Of a stretch of DNA of 62,255 nucleotides, positions 34,601 to 46,600 are shown piece by piece. The notes beneath the pieces were generated by a model. That model was not told the origin of the DNA, ran no database searches, and was given only the letters and a program-made list of their open reading frames with translations. Origin of the DNA: Bacteroidia bacterium (GTDB taxonomy: Bacteria; Bacteroidota; Bacteroidia; J057; JANWXU01); NCBI GenBank assembly GCA_025057395.1, contig JANWXU010000007.1, positions 1-62,255 on the forward strand, read 5' to 3'. Position 1 is the stretch's first letter. The number at the start of each line of letters is the position of its first letter. The position numbers and the translations under genes are program-made.

Positions 34601-37600
34601 TAAGATGCGCCTGCTACAGAGGTGGCATTTAGTACTATGCTTTGCCCTGCACACAACGGAGAGTTACTTGAAATTTCCACCATTGCCGCAGGTCTCACTT
34701 GAACTGTTGTTCTAGCTGTATTGGAACTACAATTGCCTAAGCGAACAGTAAGATTATAAGTGCCTGCATGTAAAGTGGTAACATTATCTATTCTAGGATT
34801 CTGCAAAGTGCTTATAAAGCCTTGGGGGCCAGTCCATTCATATGATGCACCTTCCACTGGAGAAGCAGTTAATTGTAAAGCTTGCCCTGCACATAGCGGA
34901 CCATTATTACCTACAGTAGGCGTTTGGGGAACGGGTAAAATTCTCACTTCAGCCAGAGCTGGGGCGGAAGTACACCCGTTCATAATAGTACGAACCGTAT
35001 AATTTCCTGCGTCCCCAATACCTACATTAATACGAACAGGATTTTGGAGCGCACTTGCATAACCACTAGGCCCTGACCATTGATAAGAAGCTCCCGGTAC
35101 CATGCTCGCATTTAACTGCAGATTACCTCCTACGCAAACCGGGGAGTTAGTTGATACATTAGGAGCCGGTGGAGTAGAACGAACAATTACATTAACAGAA
35201 GAAACTTCCGAAGAGCAAGCGCCTATGATAGCTCGAACACTATATTGCCCACCATTCTCAAGCTGCACATTTGAAATAACAGGATTTTGCTCGTTGGCAA
35301 AGAAACCTGCCGGACCTTCCCAGAAATATTGAGCACCCGGAATATTAGTTGCGAAAAGTTGTAGCGTACGACCTGTACAGATAGGACCATTACTAGAAGC
35401 TATCACTGATTGAGGACGTGGAAGTACTAATACACTTATTGGAAACGTACTTGCCTGACATGTGCCTACTGCTATGGTAAGCTCATATACCCCACTATGA
35501 GCCGTAGTCACATTAGCGATAGTAGGCATTTGTTCCGTTGAAGTAAAGTTACTAGGACCACTCCAACGATAAGTTGCGCCTACAATTAGCTCAGCTGTAA
35601 GGCGTAAAGTCTGCCCTGCGCAAACAGGTGAGTTACTCAGTAAATTAGGCATAGGAGGTATTCCTTGTACTATAACATCAGCAACTCCCTCATTAGAGCG
35701 ACAGCTGCCTCGACGTGCAACTACTGAATAAATTCCTCCGTCCAAGGGAGAATTTGCAACCCGAGAAATGCTTTTACCCGTTGCGCTAAAGCCACCAGGT
35801 CCTTGCCACTCAAATACAACATTATTGGTATAATCACCCTCGGCTGTAAGTATAATTGTTTGCCCTGCACATAAGGGAGAATTATGTACGATAGAAGGCG
35901 TAGCGGGAATATCAATTAATTCAACTCTGAAAATAGCTTCAGAAGAGTAGCAGTCTCCCACCCTAGACTTAACCTTATAAATTCCCCCCTGATCAACACT
36001 AGTAATCAATCGACTAATAGATACTCCCTCTGCCACAAAGCCATTGGGTCCAGTCCATTCGTAAGAGACTAAATTTTCTGGATTAGAAATAGTAAGCACT
36101 AAATTTTGACCTACACAAAGGGATGAGGTTCCATTAATGGAAGGAGTAGCGGGCAATGCACGAATCACAACGGGTATGCTTACGGGTAGGGAAGTACAGC
36201 CCCCTACTATAGCTACTACACTATAATTACCCGCATGAAGGGAGGTAACGGAGGGGATACGTAATATACTACCACCTGTAGTTACGTCTAAGCCGTTGGG
36301 TCCAATCCATCGATAAGTAGCTCCCAAGGGCCCGATTGCAGTGAGGTGTAAGGGTTCACCCCAACACCTTGGACTATCACTTGCCACTAAGGGCGGTTCA
36401 GGCTTAGATTTAACTTCTACTACTGTAGTAGCAGGCGTAGAAGTACATCCCTCTAAAATATATACTACACTATACGTTCCTGCTGAAGCAGGAGAAAGAG
36501 CCGGTACAACCACTGTGTTTCCTACACTTGCCATTCCATTGGGTCCTCGCCAATACAAAGTTCCTCCTACTCCACCACTCGCACTCAATTCTACAACTTC
36601 ACCTACACAACGGGGTCCATTATTTCTTGCAATTGGGGTTGGAGGAATAGACTTTACTCGAACCGGCACAGTAGCCTCTGCAGAGGTACAACCGCCTACA
36701 ATTGCAACTACACTATAAATTCCAGAAGTGACAATACTGATATTTGGACGTATCACAAAAGAACCAGTTTCCCTAAATCCTTCGGGTCCCTTCCATAAGA
36801 AAGCAGCATTTTCTTGTCCATCTGCGCTAAGCTTTAGAGTCTCTCCCTCACAAAGAGGAGCATTAGTTGCGGGTAAAGGAGACTGCGGAACTGGTTTTAC
36901 TATTATCGTTGTACTTGCAGGCAGGCCTTTGCAACCCTGTAGCGCAGGAATTACAGTATAAACCCCTTCCATTGCCATTGTTAAACTATCAATTTGTACA
37001 ACACTGCCGGTTGCACTAAATCCATTGGGTCCACTCCAGCTGAATACTACTCCTTGCTGAGGATTACGTACTCTTAGTACTGCAGTAGCACCTTCACATA
37101 AATTAGGAACTTCGACCAAACTTGGAATAGAAGGTCTACCTCTCACACTTATTGCTGCAGAAGCTGGCAAAGAAGTACAGCCATTCACGACCGCTCGTAC
37201 CCTGTAAATACCACTATCTGCTAAAGTCAATGAAGAACGTCTTACTGTTGCGGTAGTGCTTCCCCCATTCCACCCATTAGGTCCTTCCCATAACCACGTT
37301 GTATTTGCTCCCCCAACAGCTGTTAGCTCTAAAGTTTCTCCTTCGCATAAGGGGGAGTTATGCCGCAATATGGGAACGCTAGGAATAGGATTTATTTCTA
37401 GCCGTGTGGTAGCCACTCCTTCCGCTTTGCACCCTTCGGGTGAAATATATGTTAAACTATAAATTCCTGCAGCGCTCGGAAGGCCCGCCAAACTAACTAC
37501 CCTTCCTGTAGCACTGTAACCATTGGGTCCTGTCCAAATATAAGTGCCTGCGGGTTCCTCTACGATGCTGCCAAATAGCTGTGCAGTTTGCCCCCTACAC

Positions 37601-40600
37601 ACTGGCCCGTTATTAGTGGCTCTGGGAAGTTCAGGCAAAGGTAGCACATTCACGTCCACCCTACCAACCCCTGTAGTACATCCATCTAGCAAAGCCCGAA
37701 CATAATATTCACCCTCCTGCAGTTGTGTTACATTACTAACCGTTATTTGGGCAGAGGGACCTATTCTTCTAAAGAAGGAAGGACCTACCCACTCAAATTC
37801 AGTATTCAATGGAAAGTCAGCAATGTTAAGTAAGGATAAGTTAAAACTTTCTCCTACACATAAATTACGACCTTCTCGCCCCGGAATACTAACACGAGGA
37901 ATTGGAGTGGGCAATGAAACTTTTAAGCTAACACGTATAGTAACTACCTCAGAACTACAATTCCCGATGGTAGCATACACAGAATAAACCCCTGCCTTTT
38001 CTGGTGTATCTATAATTCGTGCTACTATTGGTCCTGTTGCTGTATAATTAGCAGGTCCACTCCAGTAGTATTGAGCCCCTGGCGTGCCTGTCGCAGTCAA
38101 GGAAACAAGCTCCCCCGGACACTTAGGTCCATCTTGCATTACTGTGGGAGGAATAGGCTGTGGATTAATCGTAGCGGTTACTGGTACCCTAGCGCTCGGA
38201 CACGATCCTCGAACACTCTCAATATAAAATACAGTAGTGGTTTGTAAACTACCAACAGAATAGAGATATGGCGGTAAATTAATATTTGCAATTGCTGCCC
38301 CCCCTTGTGGCTGAGTAAATACTTGAATGCGATCTCCAGCAGGCTCGGTCATAGCTATAGTAATAGTCAAAGGTCCTACACCACAGCGCGAGGCCGAAAG
38401 GGCAATGGGAGCTCCGGGCTGTAAGTCTACACGAACTACCGCCGGAACGCGCTCACTAGTGCAATTAGAAGAGGCAATGAAGCGCTCTAAGTAAAAAGTA
38501 GTAGTCTGTGTAATACTAGGCGTAGTTAAGGTTACATTTGAACTGGTAGCTCGATCTATAATTCCACCCCCCAATGGAGAGGTATAAAGCCTTATTTCAC
38601 TACCCCATTCTAATCCTTGACTCATAGTAAAAGTAGCTATTCCTGCACCGCACCTCGTGATAGCGGGCGCTACTGGTGGTTGGGGTTTGGGATGTAGAGT
38701 AACGCTAACTGCTTTACGCGGTCCTTCACATCCAGTTATTGCATCATAAGCAGCAACATACAAAACTGCACTGTTAGAAAGGCTTGGTGATTGGAGCATG
38801 TATGGCACCGTACTAGACTGGGCTAATACTGTTCCGCCCGCAGGAGAATCATAAAGATGCATGCGTGTACCTCCCGGATTGCCCATAGCTGCCGTAATTA
38901 TTACGGCTCCTTCTCCACATCGGCTAATGTCTGGTGCATCGGGCATACCTGGTAGTGGATGAACCTTAGCTACCACCTCCCTACGTTCACTACTACATCC
39001 TGTTTGAGTATTATAGCTTTCTAAGTAAAAGGTAGTAGTAGTAGCAATTACGGGTGTATTAACCAGATATGGAGAAACTATGCTTAAGCCTACAGGTATT
39101 CCTCCTGTAAGTTGTGTAAAAAGCCGTATTTGGTCTCCGGTTGGAACACCCATTTCGGCGCGGAAAGTTACAGATCCTGCGCCACACCGCTCTACAGCTG
39201 CTGCATTTGGAATACCCGGAGCAGGATATACGATTATCGTTAAGGGTATACGGCTAGAGCTGCATCCTGTAGCTGTATTTATGGACTGAAGATAATAAGT
39301 GGAGGTAGTATGAATAATAGGCGTCTCAAGAATATAAGGAGGAACTGCATCTTGCGAAATGGGATCCCCTCCTGTAACTGAACTGTAGAGCGCAATTAAG
39401 TTACCGGGAATAAGGCCCATTTGGGCTGTAATCATAGCGCTTCCCCTACCGCAACGGCTAGGTACTTGATAATCTGGCGGCGTTGGTAGTGGTAAAATAG
39501 AAGCAATGGCAGCTGTTTTCTCGCTTTCACACCCAGTTTGTGCGTCATAAACTGCAAAGTAAAAAGTGGATGTGCTACGAAGGTCTGGAATTTCGAAATG
39601 GTAAGGGGACTCGCTATCTACCCTTTCAGGTTCTGCAGCTGCTTGGGCTGTATATAACCGAAGCGCCGAACCCTGCGAGCTAGTCATAAATGCAGTAAAT
39701 CTTACAGATCCATTTCCACACCGTGACACGTCATTCACTAATGGAGAAGAGGGTAAAGGTTTTACCTCAGCTACTACTTCCAAACGAGGACTTGAGCAGC
39801 CCGCATTAGTACGACTTTCTACATAAAAAGTAGTAGTAGTTATGATAAACGGGGTAAAGAGTTCTCCGGGGTTAGACGCTGAAGTACTCACTGGCTCGCC
39901 TCCTTGGGGAGCTGTAAATAACCTAACAACATTACCCGTTGGACTTATCATCAGAACTGATAGCATTACTCTACCACTTCCACACCTGGGTATTGCCTGC
40001 ACTATTGGTACACTTGGTTGATTTTCTATAGTTATTCGAATAGGCTTTCGCTCCGAAGAGCAGCCAGTAAGAGTATTATAGCCTTCTAAATAATAAGTTG
40101 AAGAAGTATTTACAAATGGCAATTCTACCACGTAAGGTTCTTCAGTAGCAATAGATACCGGCACCCCCTCTTGGGGCAAGGTATAGATACGAATCTGATT
40201 ACCTCTTGGGTTCCCTTGCAGCACAGAAAAAGATATGGGACCCGCTCCGCATCGAACTTGGTCAGCTGCTAAAGGCAGTCCCGGATTATGGTTTACTATA
40301 GCTGTTACCTCCAGACGTTGACTTTCGCAGCGTGTAACGCTGTTGTAGGCTGCTAAGTAGAACTTAGTAGTAGTTTCTATAATAGGCGTTTCTACAATAA
40401 AGGGGTTATCACTGGACTCTGATAGGACTGCTATACCTGTAGGAGAAGCATATAAACGTAAAGTATTAGCCACAGGCTGTCCTAATAAAGCCGTAAAGAC
40501 AACTGTTCCTTTACCACACCGCATAGCACTTGAACTCGAAGGTAAGCCTGGAACAGGATTAATCTTAGCAAAAGCTGGCTGCCGTGCACTTGCACATCCT

Positions 40601-43600
40601 GTATTCATATCATATGCTTCAACATAAAAAGTAGTATGGGTGCTAATAAACGGCGCACTTAAATTGTAGGGTTCCGAGGCATCTTCTGATATGGGTGCCC
40701 CTCCTACTGGTACATTGTATAGCCTAACAGCATTTGCTGCAGGAGCGGTAAGTACGGGAGAATAAGTAACTACCCCCGGTCCGCAACGCCCCGCTTCATT
40801 AACTTGCGGAATACCCGGAACAAGATTGACTTTTACAACCACTGGAGAACGTTCTGAACTGCAGCCTGTATTATTCCTACTAGCAATATAAAAAGTAGTA
40901 GTGCTACTTATAGTAGGAGTAACTAACTCATAAGGGGGGTTATTATCTGCAGAAATAGCTACTCCTCCAGTAGGAAGAGAAAAAAGTTCAATTTGCCCCC
41001 CCTGCGGTGCCCCCATTTGAGCAGTAATAGTAACTTGCCCACTGCCACAGCGTTCAATACCACTAGCACTCGGGCGCCCCGGCAGCGGTAAAACACTAAC
41101 AAATACAGCCGTCCTTTCACTTACACAACCAGCTCCATTAGAAATAGCTTCAACAAAAAATGTTGTACTTTGGACAACAGAAGGAGTAATAATTTCAAAA
41201 GGTGGATTATTATCTAGAGCTATAGCCGAACCGCCGCTAGCAGTAGTATATAGCTGGATTGCACTTCCTGGAACGCTACCCATCGAAGCAGTAATTACCA
41301 CTTCTCCCTCTCCACAGCGGCTTACATTCGGCGCTATAGGTGGAGAAGGTTTTGCTACCACTGTGGCGACGGCTGCAATTCTTACACTTTCACACCCCGA
41401 TTGTTCGTCTCTACTTGCAAAATAAAAACTTGTGGTTGTAGTTATAATAGGAGTAGTTACCACATAGGGAGCACTATTAGCCGTAGCTATTGATAAGCCT
41501 CCAATAGGGCTGTTATACATATGAATTCTATCACCTGCTGGAGCTCCCATGACTGGCGTAAAAGCTACTGTACCTGCTCCACAACGCGTTACACCTGGCA
41601 CATTCGGGGCTGCAGGCAAAGGACTAATAACTGCACTAACAGCTAGTAGATCACTTGCACAGCCTGTTTGAGTATTATGAGCCGCTACATAGTAAATGGC
41701 ACTTGTAGACAATATAGGCGTTGTAAGAACAAAAGGAGCCTGCGATACTTTCTGTAAAGGTTCAATTGTATGAGGGTCCATAAAGAGTCTAATTTCGTCG
41801 CCTGGTTGTGCTCCCATTGTTGCAGAAAAGGTAACTATACCTGGTCCACATCTTCTGCCGCCGCTAATTATAGGTTGGGATGGCTTAGGCAGTATCCTAG
41901 CCTCTACCACCACTCTCTCACTCTCACAGCCCGTTTCCACGTCGTAGCGGCTAATGAAGTAATTTCTTATTACCGGCTGATTACCCGCTGTTATACTTTG
42001 GGTAGTAAGCTCCCATGGATATGTTTCATCATATGAAATTAGATTGTTACCTAAGGGACTATCATATAACCTTACACCGCCTATTGTTCCCCCACTGCCA
42101 CTTACGTAAAACGTTACTCTCCCTGTGCCACATCGAGATTCTGATTGAACTACTGGCGGTGGCGGAACTGGTTGAATAATAGCCCGTACAGCCACTCGAG
42201 GACTTTCACACCCTGTGATTGTATTTTTACTGCTAGCATAGAATAGAGTATTAGTACTTATATCATGAACTTGAAATTCATAGGGAATACTAGAGTCTGT
42301 CATTATGGACTGAGCTTCTTGGGGGCTAGTATAAAGTAAAATTTGGTTCCCTGCGGGTGTGCCCTGACTAGCAACAAAAGTTACACTTCCGCTTCCACAT
42401 CTCTTAGCATCACTTATCTGTGGAGTAGCGGGTATTGGATTAATAGTAACGATTACTGGCGTTCGAGGACTTTCACAACCTGTTACAGCACTAAAACTAG
42501 CTAAATAATACGTTCGATTTTGCGTAACAATGGGGGTAGTAAGCTCATATAAAGAAGAGGCATCTACCGCCAATGGTACCTGTGCTTCAGGAGTATCATA
42601 TAAACGAATTTCCGTACCTGGATTTCCAGACATAGAAGCCGTAAAAGTTACACTTCCACTCCCACATCTGGATAAATCAGAAGCCAGCGGAGCACCCGGA
42701 ACAGGCTTTATTGTTACAGTAATGGGAGTTCTTGAACTTTCGCAGTTTGAGCCATTTCGCCCTACAGAGATGTAATAAGTTGTATTAGTGCCAGTTTCCG
42801 GAGTTCGTAGAATAAAATGGGGCCCAAAATTTTCATCAATAACAGCTCCTCCACTAGGTACACTATACAGTCGAACATACTGCCCCCACAGACCGTTAGG
42901 GTTCACAGTAATATCTACTTTCCCTACTCCACATCTACTCGCTACCCCCACTACAGGCGGCGCTGGTACAGCTTCTACTACAGCTACTGCCGGAACGCGC
43001 TCACTCTCGCAACCGCTTACCAAATTTTTAGCAGCAACGTAAAAGGTAGTAGTCTGACCAATCATAGGAGTAGTTAATACATACGGAGCTATTGCATCCG
43101 AAGTAATACTTGTTACATCAGAGGGTCCAGCATACAAAAGAACAATATCGCCAAGTGTTAGCCCCATCGAGGCAGTAAATGTAACAGCCCCTACTCCACA
43201 ACGAACTACTTGAGGTACTTGCGGCGGTGAAGGAAGAGGATGCACAATTCCTGCTACAGGAGTGCGTTCGCTTACACAACCAGTTATTGTATTCACACTT
43301 TCCAAGTAGTAGATAAGGGTAGTAGTTAAATTAGGCACGCGTAAGTAAAATTCATAGCTAAAATCTTCATCAATAGGCGCCCCGCCTAGAGGAAGTGTAT
43401 ATAGTCGCATTAAATTTCCCAAAGGAGGAGTCATGAACCCCGTAAACTGAATTGGTCCGGCACCACATCTTGCTACATCTTGAGCTTGTGGTGGCCCCGG
43501 AATAGGATTAATAATTATAGGAACCGCTTTTCTTTGGCTTTCGCACCCCGTATTATTATTTCTTGAACTTACAAAATAAGTAGTACTTGTTGTAATAGTA

Positions 43601-46600
43601 GGAATTGTGAGCTGATAGGGAGAAGTATTATCACTTACCAAAAGTACTCCCCCTGTTGGCGCATCGTAAACACGCATTTCGTTACCTAGTGGAAAACCCG
43701 GCAGAACAGTAATCATAACGCTTCCTACACCACAACGGGCATTGGCCCCTACCTCTGGCATACCCGGTACTTCGTAAATTTCGGCTAGTACCTTACGCCT
43801 AGGACCAGAACAATTAAACTCGTCTTTTGCATTCAAGTAAAAATACTGAGTAGTAGTAATAAAGGGCGTTTCAATTTCAAAGGGAAGAACAGAATCAACA
43901 GCATAAGGAATAGTAGCTATTGCGGAAGTGTACAGTTCAATTTTATTACCTCCTATAGCTCCCATAGAAACCGTAAATATTACCTTACCAGGACCGCAGC
44001 GTACAACACCTGGTGCACTAGGAGGATCAGGAGGAATAATTACCGTGACTTTCACCGGAACGCGATTGCTAGCACAGCCTGTGCCACTAGCATAACTTTC
44101 TAGATAAAACACCGTACTTGCACTAACTACTGGGGTAACTACCGTATAGGGAGGTGTATTATCAGTAGCTATAGGTAAACCACCAGTAGGCAAAGTAAAT
44201 AATCGAATTTGATCGCCAGGAGGAGTTCCCATTTGTGCAGTAAAAGTAACCACTCCTTCACCACAAACCCTTAAGTTATCGCTCAGTGGAGTAGCAGGCC
44301 CAGGCTTAGGGTGCACCACAGCAGATACAGCCGCCCTATTACTTACGCATCCTGTTGCAGTATTAGTCACTTCTACATAAAAAGTAGAGTTGGTAGCAAC
44401 AATTGGAACGGTTAGCTCATAAGGTTCAGCTTGGGTTACACTGATAGGTACTCCCCCCTGTGAAGTAGAATAAATAGCAACCATATTACCACTAGGAGTG
44501 CCCGGCCTTACAGTAAAAATAACTGGCCCTTCCTCACAACGCGATACCGTCTTGCTTGTAGGTAGCCCTGGAATAGGATGAATAATGGCATTTACTGGAA
44601 CTTTTATACTCTCACAACCCGTGCCCGTATTCTTGTTAGAAACGTAATACGTAGTACTTACGCTAATATCCCCAGTTTTGAGTTCATACGGCGCAACTGC
44701 ATCCGAGCTTATAATTACTCCTGTATTGGGGTTATAGAGCAACGCCAAATTAGCCCCGTTTCCAATTTGCATGCTAAATGCTATTTCCCCTGCTCCACAG
44801 CGGCTAGCATTTGTTACCACGGGAGGTTCAGGAATAGGATTAATTTGCACCCTTACAGGCACCCTCTCGCTTTCGCAAGCAGAGTTACGGGAAGCTAGGT
44901 AAAAAGTAGAAGTTTGTAAAACACTACCCAAAACGAAACGAAATGGCTCAGTATCATCCACCAATATCGGGCTTCCTCCCTGTGGCTGATTAAACAAGGC
45001 AATATCTCTACCTGCAGGTAACGCCATTCCTGCAGTAAGCTCTACTACACCCGGCCCACAACGAGAAACATCATTAACAAGGGGTGGTGAAGGCCGATCA
45101 TATACATAAGCTACTACAGGTACTCGATTACTGCTACAGCCTGTTTGCCTATCTACTCCGCTTATGTAGTAGGTAGTATGAGAAAAAATAGGGGGCGTTG
45201 TTAGGATAAATGGATAAGAATTATCAGTATCTAGCACCGTTCCTCCTATTTGTTGATCGTGCAGTACAACCGAATCAGCCTGCGGAATACCCACCGGAGT
45301 AACAGAGAAACTAATACTACCTACTCCGCAGCGCGTAACATTCGATATTTCCGGCTCCTTGGGTATAGGATTAACTACTAAAACCACAGGAATTCTAGGG
45401 CTAACACACAATGTTTGCTCTCTTATACTTTGAATCCAAAAAGTAGTGGTCTGTGTAACTGTAGGAGTACGAAGTTCATAAGGAGCCACCTCATCTACAG
45501 CGATAGGATTGCCCCCTGCACTCTGGGTATATAGGTGAACATGAGTATTAGCAGTAGGACTATGTGCTGTGAAAACAGCATCTCCTATACCACAGCGAGT
45601 GATATTTTGCGCACTAGGAGGAGCAGGAGTTATGTACACGTGCGCTACATATTCTTGCCTTGCGCTTTCACATCCTGTTTGGCTATTATAGGCTGAGATC
45701 CAAAAAGTAGTAGTTTGCGTAAGATGCGGCGTTGTAACCATAAAGGGGGAAACAAAGTCTACGTCTATGGGCGAGCCTCCTACTGCCTGGCTATAAAGAT
45801 TAGCCTGTGTTCCAAATGGACCCATAGCTACAAAAAAGTTCACAGGGCCTGGGTCGCAGCGATATTCATCTCTTGATATAGGAAGGCCAGGAATAGGATT
45901 TATTGTCGCAATTATAGGAACCCTTGTTGTACATCCTGTAGCTATAATGCGAGATTGTAAGTAGAACACGGTAGTAGTAGAAACTAGAGGAATAGATAAC
46001 TCGGCAGGAATAACATTAGAAGATGCCAAGGGCACACCACCAGAGGGAACGTCAAATATAGCAAGCTCGTCTCCTGGCGGAATTCCATTTAAAGCAGTAA
46101 ATGTAACGCTTCCCGGTCCACAACGACTAATAGGAACAGCGGAAGGGGGACCCGGAACGATATTTACAGTTGCTGTAACTGGTACTCTATTACTTTCACA
46201 TTGTGTATTACTATTATAAGAAGAAACATAAAATACTGTGCTCGTGGTAATATTAGTACTTAAAGTTTCACTTTGATCATAAAAGTAAGCTATTGCTCCA
46301 GGGGTAGTATACCATCTTACCACATTACCATTGGTACCCACCTGTGTAGGTATATCTATAGGACCTGGCCCACATCTTTCTACATTCGTCACAGTAGGAA
46401 GGCTAGGAACAGGATGAACAGTAACCTCTACTGTATGGACAGGCGAGGTACAACCGCTGGGGTTATTAGTCACCTGTAGAGTTAAAGTTTTTGTTCCTGG
46501 CTGAGCCCAGTTAATTGTAAAAGGACCTGCTGTAGATGGTAAAGGAGCTTGAGCACAGCCTGCACAGTTCCAAGCAAAAGTTGCAGAAGTTGCTCCCGTT

